Positions 31,056-39,351 of a stretch of 64,000 bases of DNA are shown here, in pieces. The number at the start of each line of letters is the position of its first letter. Positions within the stretch are counted from its first letter, which is position 1. The stretch comes from Halomonas alimentaria (GTDB taxonomy: Bacteria; Pseudomonadota; Gammaproteobacteria; Pseudomonadales; Halomonadaceae). The notes under the pieces are model-generated. The model had not been told where the DNA came from, ran no database searches, and saw only the letters and a program-made list of their open reading frames with translations. The DNA lies in NCBI RefSeq assembly GCF_009902005.1, contig NZ_WUTT01000001.1, forward strand, positions 2,322,227-2,386,226, given 5' to 3'. A program made the position numbers and the translations under genes.

Positions 31056-32690
31056 TCACTCGCCTTGGCGGTGGAAGGTGGGCGGATGCTCGAAGGTATG
31101 CAGGGGCGCCGGGCTCGGCACGCTCCACTCCAGATCCTCGGCGCCCTCCCAGGCCTTGGCCGGGGCCTTTTCGCCGCCTCGCACGCACTTGATGATGAGT
31201 ATCACGAAGAGCAACTGCGAGGCACCGAACAGGAAGGCACCGAGGCTCGAGGCCACGTTGAAGTCAGCGAACTGCAGCGCATAGTCGGGGATGCGTCGCG
31301 GCATACCGGCCAGCCCCGAGAAGTGCATGGGGAAGAAGGTCAGGTTCACGCCGATCACCGACAACCAGAAGTGCCACTGGGCCAGCTTCACGTTGGGGTA
31401 GTGACCGGTCCACTTGGGCAGCCAATAGTAGGCCGCGGCGAGGATCGCAAACAGCGCGCCCGGCACCAGCACATAGTGGAAGTGAGCCACCACGAAGTAG
31501 GTGTCGTGGTACTGGAAGTCCGCCGGCGAGATGGCCAGCATCAGTCCCGAGAAGCCACCGATGGTGAACTGCACCACGAAGGCCAGGGCAAACAGCATGG
31601 GTGGTTCGAAGCTGATGGAGCCGCGGAACATCGTGGCGATCCAGTTGAATACCTTCACCCCGGTGGGCACCGCGATCAGCATGGTGGTGTACATGAAGAA
31701 CAGCTCGGCGGCGAGCGGCAGGCCCACGGTGAACATATGGTGCGCCCACACCAGGAACGACAGGATGGCGATGGATGCCGTGGCATAGACCATGGAGGCG
31801 TAGCCGAACAGGCGCTTGCGAGAGAAGGTCGGGATGATCGCCGAGACGATGCCGAAGGCCGGCAGGATCATGATGTAGACCTCGGGATGCCCGAAGAACC
31901 AGAACAGGTGCTGGAACAGCACCGGGTCCCCGCCGCCGGCGGCATTGAAGAAGCTGGTACCGAAGTTGATGTCCATCAGCATCATGGTGACCGCCCCGGC
32001 CAGCACCGGCATCACTGCGATCAGCAGGAAGGCGGTGATCAGCCAGGTCCAGCAGAACAGCGGCATGTCCATCAGGCGCATGCCCGGGGCACGCAGGTTG
32101 AGGATCGTGGCGATGATGTTGATGGCGCCGAGGATCGAGCTGACACCGGCAATATGCAGCGAGAGGATGAAGAAGGTGGTGGACGGCGGCGCGTAGGTGG
32201 TGGAAAGCGGCGCATAGAAGGTCCAGCCGAAGTTGGGGCCACCCCCGGGCATCAGCAGGGTGCTGAGCAGCAGGGTAAAGGCCACCGGCAGCAGCCAGAA
32301 GCTGAAGTTGTTGAGTCGCGGCAGGGCCATGTCCGGCGCGCCGATCTGCAGCGGCACCATCCAGTTGGCCAGCCCCACGAAGGCCGGCATGATCGCCCCG
32401 AACACCATGATCAGCCCGTGCATGGTGGTCATCTGGTTGAAGAACTCCGGCACCACCAGCTGCAGCCCGGGCTGGAACAGCTCGGCGCGAACCACCAGCG
32501 CGAAGACCCCACCGATAAAGAACATCGTCAGCGAGAAGATCAGGTAGAGACTACCGATCTCCTTGTGATTGGTAGTGAGCAGCCAGCGCATCAGCCCGCG
32601 CGGGGGCGCGGCGTGGGCACTCGCCTGGCCACCGGCACTGGCGGTGGAGCTCTGCTCGACGGGGTGATGCAAGGGCAACTTGGGCGCCAT
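31056..32690 (-). CDS. ctaD: Cytochrome c oxidase subunit I
   Basis: The 544-residue catalytic subunit of a heme-copper oxidase contains FWFFGHPEVYIMILPAFG (the CuB histidine-tyrosine pair of A1-type enzymes), the CuB dihistidine in LVWAHHMFTVG, and the heme a/a3 ligands in YFVVAHFHYVL. It reduces oxygen to water and pumps protons. Genes for all core subunits and heme A synthesis are adjacent. Confidence 0.96.
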   Translation of the reverse strand: MAPKLPLHHPVEQSSTASAGGQASAHAAPPRGLMRWLLTTNHKEIGSLYLIFSLTMFFIGGVFALVVRAELFQPGLQLVVPEFFNQMTTMHGLIMVFGAIMPAFVGLANWMVPLQIGAPDMALPRLNNFSFWLLPVAFTLLLSTLLMPGGGPNFGWTFYAPLSTTYAPPSTTFFILSLHIAGVSSILGAINIIATILNLRAPGMRLMDMPLFCWTWLITAFLLIAVMPVLAGAVTMMLMDINFGTSFFNAAGGGDPVLFQHLFWFFGHPEVYIMILPAFGIVSAIIPTFSRKRLFGYASMVYATASIAILSFLVWAHHMFTVGLPLAAELFFMYTTMLIAVPTGVKVFNWIATMFRGSISFEPPMLFALAFVVQFTIGGFSGLMLAISPADFQYHDTYFVVAHFHYVLVPGALFAILAAAYYWLPKWTGHYPNVKLAQWHFWLSVIGVNLTFFPMHFSGLAGMPRRIPDYALQFADFNVASSLGAFLFGASQLLFVILIIKCVRGGEKAPAKAWEGAEDLEWSVPSPAPLHTFEHPPTFHRQGE

Positions 32691-32749
32691 GGTGAATCTC
32701 CCTGATCTTCGCTGTTCTTATCGGATCGCGCTGGGCAACATGGGCCGGC

Positions 32750-33868
32750 CTAGTCGGCCAGCCGCTCGGCTATCTCCGCAGGCTGCACCAGGTCACCGGT
32801 GTCGTTGCCCCAGGCGTTGCGTTCATAGGTGATCACGGCAGCGATCTCCACCGGGTTCAGGGTACTGCGGAACGCCGGCATCGCCGCGCCCGACACGCCG
32901 TTGATGACGACATCGATGTGCCGCTCCCGGTCATCCATCAGCGCCTGGTTGCCTGCCAGCGCCGGGAAGGCCGGCGGGTTGCCGCTGCCGTCGGGCTGGT
33001 GGCAGGAAGCACACACGGCGTTGTAGCTCTGCTCGCCGCGCGCCATCAGCTCGTCCATGGACCATTCGCGGTCGACCCCTTGCGCCTCCTGGGTTGCGGC
33101 CTCCTTGCGCTCCGCCAGCCAGGAATCGAACTCCTCGCCCTCCATGGCGTGCACCACGATGGGCATGAAACCGTGATCCATGCCGCACAGCTCGGCGCAC
33201 TGGCCGCGATAGATGCCGGGCTCGTTGATGCGCACCCAGTTCTCGTTGACGAAGCCGGGAATGGTGTCCTGCTTCACGGCAAGGTCGGGGACCCACCAGG
33301 AATGGATGACATCGTCGGAGGTAAGCAGGAAACGCACCTTGCGCCCCACCGGCAGCACCAGTGGCTCGTCGACCTCGAGCAGGTAGTGCTCGCCACGCTC
33401 GCCTTCGCCGCGGATCGATTCCCGCGGCGTGCCGAGGTTGGAGGTAAAGGCCACATCCTCGCCCAGGTACTCGTAGCGCCAGCGCCACTGCTGCCCGGTG
33501 ATCATGACATCCAGGTCGGCATCGGAGGGGTCGTACATCTTCTTGAGAGTGGCGGTCGCCGGAACGGCCATGCCGATGAGGATCAGCAGCGGGATCGCCG
33601 TCCAGATCACCTCGACCAGGGTGTGCTCGTGGAAGTGCGCCGACTTGGCCCCCCTCGAATGCCGGAAGCGGAACAGGGAGTAGAACATCACCCCGAACAC
33701 CACCACGCCGATGACCACGCAGATCCAGAAGATGGTCATGTGCAGCGAGTGAATCTCACGGCTGACGTCGGTCACACCCACCGGCATGTTCCAGCCATTG
33801 GCCATGGCCAGCGTCGTCATCAGGGGGACGACCAGGCAACCTGCCATCCACACGATAAACGTGCGCAT
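32750..33868 (-). CDS. ctaC: Cytochrome c oxidase subunit II with fused cytochrome c domain
   Basis: The 372-residue protein has a signal or anchor, a second membrane helix, a CuA domain (GQCAELCGMDHGFM) and a C-terminal class I cytochrome c domain with CASCHQ and a distal methionine in GAAMPAF. The fusion marks a caa3-type oxidase, in which electrons enter through the tethered heme c. It is the first gene of the minus-strand cluster. Confidence 0.94.
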   Translation of the reverse strand: MRTFIVWMAGCLVVPLMTTLAMANGWNMPVGVTDVSREIHSLHMTIFWICVVIGVVVFGVMFYSLFRFRHSRGAKSAHFHEHTLVEVIWTAIPLLILIGMAVPATATLKKMYDPSDADLDVMITGQQWRWRYEYLGEDVAFTSNLGTPRESIRGEGERGEHYLLEVDEPLVLPVGRKVRFLLTSDDVIHSWWVPDLAVKQDTIPGFVNENWVRINEPGIYRGQCAELCGMDHGFMPIVVHAMEGEEFDSWLAERKEAATQEAQGVDREWSMDELMARGEQSYNAVCASCHQPDGSGNPPAFPALAGNQALMDDRERHIDVVINGVSGAAMPAFRSTLNPVEIAAVITYERNAWGNDTGDLVQPAEIAERLAD

Positions 33869-34036
33869 CGGCGCCTCCTCCTTGCTAGTTGTCGGGGCTT
33901 GTTTTTGTCGTGAGCTGTCGTGTCATGCGACAGGCGCACACTGCTGGTCGGTCAGTTCAGATACGCCTCATGAAAGGAGTGTAGACGCCTCGCCTGCGGC
34001 CGACTGTCGCAGACCTCCATTCCGCCAACGGCACTT

Positions 34037-34210
34037 TCAACGGGCCACCGTCACGGCAAGCACCGCCACCAGCACCACCAGCACAAGGGCCATCAGTATG
34101 CCCACGACAATGAAGGCCACAGGATGGCCCTTCTCGAAATCCTCACGTCGGCGCACATCCTTCTGCACGCCGAAGAAAGCCGCCAATACCGACTTGACTA
34201 CGCTCCACAT
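34037..34210 (-). CDS. DUF2970 small membrane protein
   Basis: The 57-residue protein starts MWSVVKSVLAAFFGVQKD and ends in one membrane helix (AFIVVGILMALVLVVLVAVLAV). This matches DUF2970, often found upstream of oxidase genes in gammaproteobacteria. Its function is unknown. Confidence 0.72.
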   Translation of the reverse strand: MWSVVKSVLAAFFGVQKDVRRREDFEKGHPVAFIVVGILMALVLVVLVAVLAVTVAR

Positions 34211-34350
34211 CGCACTCTCTCCATGACAGGGATCAAACTTGCACCGATTCACCGCAGGCCCTACCGGCATGGCTCCCCTATACTCTAGTCAAGACACCAC
34301 GGCATATGCCGCATTCATCCATCCGGTGATGCGTTCAACAGGAGGTCATC

Positions 34351-34680
34351 ATGTCCCAGAATCCCTTTGCCAACCCGATGTTCGAGTGGTGGCAGCAGCA
34401 GTGGACGAAGGGGGTCAATCCCATGGCTCGCACCCAGCTGGCGTGGATGGAGAGCATGGCCGAGGCCCTGCAGTTCGAGGCCCAGTTCCTGAAGGCCATC
34501 GCCGAGAGCGGTGAACGGATGGCCAAGTGCTTCAACGGCAAGCAGCCCACTACGCCGGAGGAGGTGCAGGCCTGCTACGAAAAGCTGGTAAAGGAGGTAG
34601 GCGACGCCCAGATGAAGCGCCTCGAGCAGGCCTCACAGCTCACCCACGATTTTCGCAAGCGACTGTGGGAAGAGATCTAG
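34351..34680 (+). CDS. Hypothetical helical protein, possibly phasin-like
   Basis: The 109-residue protein is highly helical and amphipathic with no signal peptide (PFANPMFEWWQQQW, then long heptad-like segments). An AGGAGG site precedes the ATG. The composition resembles short phasins that coat polyhydroxyalkanoate granules, which Halomonas-type bacteria make, but I cannot assign a family firmly. A terminator follows at once. Confidence 0.6.
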   Translation: MSQNPFANPMFEWWQQQWTKGVNPMARTQLAWMESMAEALQFEAQFLKAIAESGERMAKCFNGKQPTTPEEVQACYEKLVKEVGDAQMKRLEQASQLTHDFRKRLWEEI

Positions 34681-34719
34681 CCAGACAAGGTGCGGTGAGC
34701 ACCACACCCAGCGAGAGAC

Positions 34720-34744
34720 AAGGCGCCCTGACGGGGCGCCTTTT
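34720..34744. terminator. Terminator between the phasin-like gene and lrgB
   Basis: A 9-bp stem (AAGGCGCCC / GGGCGCCTT) with a 5-base loop and a T4 tail on the plus strand ends the preceding gene. The same hairpin lies just past the stop of the convergent lrgB. Confidence 0.75.
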
Positions 34745-35478
34745 CAGTTACCCAGCCCGAACAGCCCCGTGATCAGCGGCAGCAGGAAGGCCGTCAGCAA
34801 GCCGGTCAGGCCCATGGCCAGGCCCGAGAAGGCCCCAGCCACTGCACCGATGCGCGCGAATGCCTGAGCGGTACCGAAGCCATGGGCAGAGAGCCCCAGC
34901 GCGAAGCCCTGCACCGCCGGGTCCGTGATGCGCAGCAAGCGGAACACCCAGGGCGCCAGTGCACAACCGATGGAGCCGGTCAGCAACACCAACCCCGCCG
35001 CCAGAGAGGGAATCCCGCCGATCTGCTCGGCGATACCCATGGCGATGGGCGAGGTCACCGAGCGTGGTGCCAGAGAGAGCACCGTTTCCGGGCGCGCGCC
35101 CATGGCCAGGGCAATGCCCAGGGTGCTGGCCACCGCGGTGACGATGCCGACCACACAGGCCACCAGCAGTGGCACCAACAGGCGGCCCACCCGCTCCCGG
35201 TGGTCGTAGAGCGGGATCGCCAGCGCCACGGTGGCCGGCCCCAGCAGGAAGTGGATGAACTGGGCCCCCTCGAAGTAGGTGGCGTAGTCCATATCCACGA
35301 GCAGCAGCAGGCCGATCAGAATGGCGATGGAGAGCGTGACCGGGTGCACCAGCGGCGTCCCCCCCAGCGCCTTGTTGATGCGCACCGCCAGGGTAAACAC
35401 CAGCAGCGTCACCAGCAGGGAGAGCAGCGGATTACCGGAGAGATAGACCCACAGCTGGTCGAGTGTCGCGACGTTCAT
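34744..35478 (-). CDS. lrgB: LrgB/CidB family membrane protein
   Basis: The 244-residue membrane protein matches the LrgB/YohK family, including SLAPRSVTSPIAMGIAEQIGG. The family works with LrgA in murein hydrolase control or metabolite export; reports differ. Its start overlaps the lrgA stop by 4 bases, indicating one operon. Confidence 0.87.
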   Translation of the reverse strand: MNVATLDQLWVYLSGNPLLSLLVTLLVFTLAVRINKALGGTPLVHPVTLSIAILIGLLLLVDMDYATYFEGAQFIHFLLGPATVALAIPLYDHRERVGRLLVPLLVACVVGIVTAVASTLGIALAMGARPETVLSLAPRSVTSPIAMGIAEQIGGIPSLAAGLVLLTGSIGCALAPWVFRLLRITDPAVQGFALGLSAHGFGTAQAFARIGAVAGAFSGLAMGLTGLLTAFLLPLITGLFGLGN

Positions 35479-35834
35479 CGCCCCTGCCCTCTGCGACGAC
35501 GATTGAGTCGATCCAGGGCCCAGGCAGTGGCGGCCAGAGTCAGCGCCGTGGATACCACCAGGGTGACGAGGATCGGCAACAGATCTCGGCCGATCAGTGC
35601 AAAGTGAACCATCAGCCCCACGCCCGCCGGCACGAAGAGCAGCGTCAGATAGTTCAGCAGCCCCTCGCCGGTGATCCTGAGACTGGTGGGCACCTTGCCT
35701 CTCACCATCAACCCGACCAGCAGGATCACCATGCCGATAACCGGCCCCGGTATCGGCAGGGTCAGGCCACGCGCCACCAGCTCACCCAGAAACTGGCAAG
35801 CGAGCAGCACGCTCATTCCCATGATCAGCGGCAT
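35475..35834 (-). CDS. lrgA: LrgA/CidA family holin-like membrane protein
   Basis: The 119-residue protein has four hydrophobic segments and the LPIPGPVIGMVILL motif of the LrgA/CidA/YohJ family. It is paired with lrgB by a 4-base overlap. The start MPLIMGMSVLLACQFLGE fits the family; an upstream in-frame extension is not credible. Confidence 0.85.
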   Translation of the reverse strand: MPLIMGMSVLLACQFLGELVARGLTLPIPGPVIGMVILLVGLMVRGKVPTSLRITGEGLLNYLTLLFVPAGVGLMVHFALIGRDLLPILVTLVVSTALTLAATAWALDRLNRRRRGQGR

Positions 35835-35927
35835 TCGCCACCTCCCGCAAACAAGGCCATCCAAGCCGGAACGCAGGGTATGCTGCCCTGCGCCGGAGCA
35901 AACCACCGAAGAATCAGGCGGGCCAGC

Positions 35928-36194
35928 TCAGCGCAACTGGCTGTCCTTGCTGCCCCTGCGGTTGTAACCCGCCGTGGCGCCCTGCCGCTTGTCACGCTCT
36001 GCCTGGCAGGCGACACACAGACGCACCCCGGGAATGGCCTCGCGCCGCGCCTGCGGTATCTCGTCATCGCACTCCTCGCAGTGCGTAAGGCTCTCGCCAT
36101 GCGGCAGCCGGCTGCGCGCCAGCGAGACCGCATCCTCAACGCTGGCATCGATCTGATCCTGAACCGCACCATCCTTGCTCCATCCGCCCGCCAT
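35928..36194 (-). CDS. ybiI: DksA/TraR-type zinc-finger protein (YbiI-like)
   Basis: The 88-residue protein closely follows E. coli YbiI in length and sequence, from AGGWSKDGAVQDQID through the C4 zinc finger (CEECDDEIPQARREAIPGVRLCVAC) to GYNRRGSKDSQLR. The finger resembles that of DksA, but the long coiled coil is missing. I chose the ATG at 36194 because GGAG is well spaced there, unlike for the ATG at 36200. Its cellular role is unknown. Confidence 0.86.
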   Translation of the reverse strand: MAGGWSKDGAVQDQIDASVEDAVSLARSRLPHGESLTHCEECDDEIPQARREAIPGVRLCVACQAERDKRQGATAGYNRRGSKDSQLR

Positions 36195-36407
36195 CTCCAT
36201 CTCCTCCCGGCCATCAGGCCGGCAACGCCTACTCACGCCCGGCCCTCACGAGCAAGTCTCGAAGCGGGTTACCGGACACACCTCTACGTGGCGAACCACG
36301 TCACCGCTTGTGCTCGATCCTGATGATTGCGTCACATCATAGTGCATAACCCAGGCCGGCCCCAGAGGCTCCGAGCCAAGCGATTGATAAGAAAGTGCAA
36401 AAGGGGC

Positions 36408-36436
36408 TTTTCATTTGCCCACGAAAGCGCTAGTAT
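36408..36436 (+). promoter_or_regulatory. Probable promoter of tRNA-Pro
   Basis: TTTTCA (36408-36413) and TAGTAT (36431-36436) are separated by 17 bases and lie about 53 bases before the tRNA, followed by a GC-rich discriminator. The rest of the 295-base gap after ybiI contains no gene that I can see. Confidence 0.45.
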
Positions 36437-36489
36437 ACGCCTCGTTCTCGGGGGACAGGCCAGATAGCCACAAAACCCGAAAACAGAGT

Positions 36490-36566
36490 CGGAGCGTGGC
36501 GCAGCTTGGTAGCGCGTTGCAATGGGGTTGCAAAGGTCGCAGGTTCGAATCCTGTCGCTCCGACCA
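36490..36566 (+). tRNA. proL: tRNA-Pro (anticodon GGG)
   Basis: The 77-base sequence folds as a full cloverleaf: acceptor CGGAGCG/CGCTCCG, anticodon stem TTGCA/TGCAA with loop ATGGGGT (anticodon GGG), T arm GCAGG-TTCGAAT-CCTGT, and an encoded CCA end. It resembles E. coli proL. Its 3' half is the integration site of the prophage, and the intact copy is at the left end. Confidence 0.96.
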
Positions 36567-36622
36567 GAAACATCAAGAGAAACCGCCACTTACGGATCAT
36601 GCCGGGTGGCGGTTTTTCGTTG
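36521..36622 (+). repeat. attL: 102-bp direct repeat, left copy
   Basis: This copy begins in the tRNA anticodon loop and runs through the tRNA 3' end and its terminator. It is identical base for base to 61146-61247. Confidence 0.95.
36580..36617 (+). terminator. tRNA-Pro terminator
   Basis: A 10-bp stem (AAACCGCCAC / GTGGCGGTTT) followed by a T-run ends the tRNA transcript. It lies within the att repeat, so the prophage carries a second copy at its right end. Confidence 0.85.
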
Positions 36623-36625
36623 CGC

Positions 36626-36653
36626 TCAAAATATTATCAAAATATTGTCAAAA
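36626..36653 (+). repeat. Candidate integrase arm-type repeats inside attL
   Basis: TCAAAATATTA and TCAAAATATTG stand in direct tandem with an 11-base period, followed by a partial TCAAAA. They begin 4 bases inside the left prophage end. Short direct repeats at this position are typical of the arm sites bound by lambda-type integrases. Confidence 0.5.
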
Positions 36654-36706
36654 CTCGCGGGTGGTTTGGCCTGTTGCAGGCCTGGCTACGCAGAGGGCTA
36701 GCACCC

Positions 36707-37108
36707 TCAATCGAACCAGCTCAAATAGTCTTCCCGATCGTCCACGTATCCGTACGACCGGACCCAAGACCGTACCAGGCGCTCAAGCATCCACCATTGC
36801 CAGGCGTGCCGCTGTACCTCGGATCCGTGCTCCTCGAGCCACTCGAAAATGGGCCGGGTATCCACCATCCGGTCGCCGCCCACCATCGAACACGGCAGCC
36901 CCTCGACGCCGCCCAGGATCACATCCGACCCCGACATCTGCTCCGGCAACAAGGAATCAAGCTCCCCGTCCGGGTACTTGAGCCCGTATCGGGTCGGTGG
37001 GTTGCGGAGGAGGGACTTGAAGTCCGCTTTCACATCGCGCTTGCGGAGATGGAGCCGGCGGAGGCCCTGCTGGTGGCGGAGTTTGATGGCTTCGGCGGTT
37101 GCAGTCAT
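36707..37108 (-). CDS. Hypothetical prophage protein
   Basis: The 133-residue protein is soluble and rich in Arg and Trp, with WQWWMLERLVRSWVRSYGYVDD near the C-terminus and no motif that I recognise. GGGAG lies 9 bases before the ATG. It is the leftmost prophage gene and is separated from the structural block, so it may be an accessory gene. Confidence 0.5.
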   Translation of the reverse strand: MTATAEAIKLRHQQGLRRLHLRKRDVKADFKSLLRNPPTRYGLKYPDGELDSLLPEQMSGSDVILGGVEGLPCSMVGGDRMVDTRPIFEWLEEHGSEVQRHAWQWWMLERLVRSWVRSYGYVDDREDYLSWFD

Positions 37109-37169
37109 GGCTACTTTCTCCCGTAAGTCTGGGCTTTTCCAGCTTGCGAGGGGGAGCCGCCTTGAAGTA

Positions 37170-37289
37170 GGATGGCCATCCCCGCAGCAAGCGGTGTGGT
37201 TCTCGAGAAGCGGCAGTTGGTCGCTGGGCAGCTTCTCGAACAGATTGAATGACAGCTAACGCTGGGAGGTTGCCGCCTCCCGGCGTTTT
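37170..37289 (+). ncRNA. Possible structured RNA ending in an intrinsic terminator
   Basis: Within 120 bases there are a 12-bp palindrome (GGATGGCCATCC, 37170-37181), a hairpin with 8-bp arms (37204-37211 and 37231-37238), and a strong terminator (12-bp stem 37258-37269 / 37276-37287 plus TTTT). No plus-strand gene of normal size ends here. A 26-codon ORF (ATG at 37171) is the only coding option. A small RNA is an inference from structure. Confidence 0.35.
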
Positions 37290-37362
37290 GCTGTGCATTC
37301 GATGACAGGATACCCTACAGGGGCACACCCGTAAAACTCACTTCCGCTTTAAAATGAACCAC

Positions 37363-37704
37363 TTAAACTTGAACCCCTCTCCCTGTATTCTCGGCTTCGG
37401 GCCCTCTCAATAGCGGCAGCCCCTTCCCCGCCGCCACCTGAGCCTCAGCGATCTCCAAGTGCCACATGATCGCCGCCGCAACAACGTCTACATCCATGCC
37501 TGCCGGCCGGCACAGCCGAGCTAGCTGCTGCCGATCTCCGAACAGATCCTCCACTGCCTCGAGATACGCTTTCTTCGCAGCTGGCTTGCCCACCCCTGCT
37601 CCTGTCCAGCCAGCCGCCGCATCCCTCGCATAAACGATGATTGCGGATATCCAGAGCGCCTGAAACGCCTCCAGATCGGGGGTGTTTGGTCTCTTCTCCT
37701 GCAT
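37363..37704 (-). CDS. Hypothetical prophage protein
   Basis: The 113-residue protein begins MQEKRPNTPDLEAFQALWISAII and is predicted to be helical, with no recognised domain. It is divergent from the ribbon-helix-helix gene across a promoter region that holds an 11-bp palindrome, so both may be under the same control. No function can be assigned. Confidence 0.5.
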   Translation of the reverse strand: MQEKRPNTPDLEAFQALWISAIIVYARDAAAGWTGAGVGKPAAKKAYLEAVEDLFGDRQQLARLCRPAGMDVDVVAAAIMWHLEIAEAQVAAGKGLPLLRGPEAENTGRGVQV

Positions 37705-37825
37705 GGTATGTCTCCTACAAAAATACTGCCTGCAGGATACCAGCAAAAACCAAGCATTTCCTGTGCCATATTCTACTTATTCATTTATAAACAACGCCCT
37801 GAAAGGCAGTTTTCCGTCTCAGGCC

Positions 37826-37854
37826 TTGCGAAACCGCTCGCCCTGTAGTACAGT
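37826..37854 (+). promoter_or_regulatory. Promoter with overlapping palindromic operator candidate
   Basis: TTGCGA (37826-37831) and TACAGT (37849-37854) are spaced by 17 bases. The perfect palindrome CTGTAGTACAG (37843-37853) covers the -10 region, 34 bases before the ribbon-helix-helix start codon. This is the usual place for autorepression by such a protein. Confidence 0.4.
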
Positions 37855-37886
37855 AATACGCAGATCTACAAGCAACAGGCCGACCA

Positions 37887-38060
37887 ATGCCAACAATCAC
37901 CGTGCGCTTGAGCGAGGACGAGAAAGACCGGCTGGATGCCGCCGCCAGACGGGCCCGCCTACAAACCGGGGACGCTGTCTCGCTCTCCGACCTCGTTCGC
38001 GAGGCGCTCCGCTGCCACCTGGACAGGCTCGACAGGGAGGATCACGTCGATGAGCCGTAA
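37887..38060 (+). CDS. Small ribbon-helix-helix DNA-binding protein
   Basis: This 57-residue protein reads PTITVRLSEDEKDRLDAAAR, then SLSDLVREALRCHLDRL. That is the beta strand and two helices of a CopG/Arc-type ribbon-helix-helix fold. It overlaps the next gene by 11 bases and is the first gene of a four-gene plus-strand operon. It is a candidate prophage regulator or an antitoxin-type repressor. Confidence 0.7.
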   Translation: MPTITVRLSEDEKDRLDAAARRARLQTGDAVSLSDLVREALRCHLDRLDREDHVDEP

Positions 38061-38613
38061 TACCCTCACCATTCGAACCTTGCCGTCAGACAAGCTCTGG
38101 ACCACCCGCCTGGACCAGCTCCTCAACCTGGCTCAGCGGGACGACGGCGCCGCGGACGTTCTGGTGGATCGGTTGCTGGACCTCGAGCTCGAGCGCCGGA
38201 TGGAGCTCCTGCACGATCGCGTTGGTGACTACGGCATCACGAGTAGCGAACTTGTAGGAATGCCCACGGGCGGAAGCTCCCGCCCTGCCGAGATCCAGTA
38301 TCGCGCCGGCAGCGGCATGTCCGAATGGCACCACAAGGCAAAACACCTGGTCGCGCAGCTGCCTCAGCGCCGGCAGATTGCCGTGCTGTTCCAGGCCGCC
38401 AAGTGCTCTCCCCGAAAAACCAGCAGAGCCGCCCTGTGGCAGGCCTCGTACGCCCAGGTCGTTGACGACCTGCCGACCTACCTCCTCGACCTCGGCTTCG
38501 CCCCGGGCATCGCCGAGACTCGCCCGTACCGCAATGGCCAGGCGCTCAAGGATGCTGCCCGGGCGGGCAAGGCCTGGCTCAAGGAGCAGATCGTGGGGGT
38601 GGAGGATGAGTGA
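38050..38613 (+). CDS. Hypothetical prophage protein in the RHH operon
   Basis: The 187-residue protein starts MSRNTLTIRTLPSDKLWTTRLDQLL inside the 3' end of the RHH gene. It has a helical, charged N-terminal half and a middle segment WHHKAKHLVAQLPQRRQIAVLF. No known domain was recognised. The overlaps on both sides show it is cotranslated with the RHH gene and the following HNH-like gene. Confidence 0.6.
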   Translation: MSRNTLTIRTLPSDKLWTTRLDQLLNLAQRDDGAADVLVDRLLDLELERRMELLHDRVGDYGITSSELVGMPTGGSSRPAEIQYRAGSGMSEWHHKAKHLVAQLPQRRQIAVLFQAAKCSPRKTSRAALWQASYAQVVDDLPTYLLDLGFAPGIAETRPYRNGQALKDAARAGKAWLKEQIVGVEDE

Positions 38614-39109
38614 GATCGAGCTGCTGCGGACATTCCTACGCTACGACCCAGAGACGGGTGGCCTCCGGTGGGCGATGAGCCGGCCGAAGTTGCCCGGAGA
38701 AAGCGAAGGGGCCCACCGCCGTTGGCACAACCTTTACGCAGGTCACGTGCCTGGGTGTGTCCAGCAGAACGGGAAGCAGGAGAGGCGCGTTTTCCAGCTT
38801 CGCGGCAAGCAGTACTCCGCGCACCGGGCGGCCTGCGCCCTCCTTTTTGGGGTGGTGCCCCGGGAGGGAGACGTCATCGCCCGAAATGGAGACTACCTTG
38901 ACCTCCGCTCATCCAACCTGAGATTGGAAGGCACGCGAAACAAGTCCGCCCGGAGGCCGACTGCCAGGGGCGGCCACAAAGGCGTGTACTGGAACAAGAA
39001 GAGCCAACGCTGGCATGTTCGGGACAGCCAGGACCGCCACGTGGGCTGCTTCAGCGACTACGAACAGGCGGTGTCTTGCCGTCGCACAGCAACGGGAGAA
39101 GAAAATTGA
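38606..39109 (+). CDS. HNH-like protein with AP2-type DNA-binding segment, catalytic motif degraded
   Basis: The 167-residue protein follows the plan of phage HNH homing endonucleases: an AHRAACALLFG helix, a core region GDVIARNGDYLDLRSSNLRL, then an AP2-like segment KGVYWNKKSQRWHVRDSQDRH. The core normally reads DH-x-NGD with a catalytic histidine, but here it is ARNGD, so nuclease activity is doubtful. The ATG at 38606 follows GGAGG directly and overlaps the upstream gene by 8 bases. Confidence 0.65.
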   Translation: MSEIELLRTFLRYDPETGGLRWAMSRPKLPGESEGAHRRWHNLYAGHVPGCVQQNGKQERRVFQLRGKQYSAHRAACALLFGVVPREGDVIARNGDYLDLRSSNLRLEGTRNKSARRPTARGGHKGVYWNKKSQRWHVRDSQDRHVGCFSDYEQAVSCRRTATGEEN

Positions 39110-39312
39110 ACCACCTCGACTACCAAGAGATCCTCGAAGCCCACAACACAGCATTCTGCTCAGCCCGAGCGCTGGCAGAGATCGCCGAACAGGAAGAGCT
39201 CCGGCAGCAGGCCTGCGGACTGCCCCACCTCGCCGAAATCGCCAGGCGCGAGAAGCTGAAGAAGGAGCGCAGGGAAGCCGCGTTGGACACGCGGATCCCC
39301 CACGCTCCTTGA
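39106..39312 (+). CDS. Small hypothetical protein, probable TTG start
   Basis: The 68-residue reading frame starts at a TTG that overlaps the HNH stop codon, with GGGAGAA upstream. It is charged and helical (EIARREKLKKERREAALD). Coupling to the upstream gene is the main support. A hairpin (39319-39342) follows. Confidence 0.45.
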   Translation: MNHLDYQEILEAHNTAFCSARALAEIAEQEELRQQACGLPHLAEIARREKLKKERREAALDTRIPHAP

Positions 39313-39318
39313 GCGCGG

Positions 39319-39342
39319 CCTCCCGCCCGAGTGGGTGGGAGG
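39319..39342. terminator. Hairpin between convergent prophage operons
   Basis: A 10-bp stem with one G-T pair (CCTCCCGCCC / GGGTGGGAGG) lies between the plus-strand RHH operon and the end of the tape-measure gene. It has no T-run. Confidence 0.5.
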
Positions 39343-39351
39343 AGCCCCTGC

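Noticed and set aside
36957..37328. 123-codon minus-strand frame at the prophage left end
   Set aside because: It overlaps the better-supported 36707-37108 gene in another frame and a strong plus-strand terminator, and is Pro/Arg-rich like a shadow frame.
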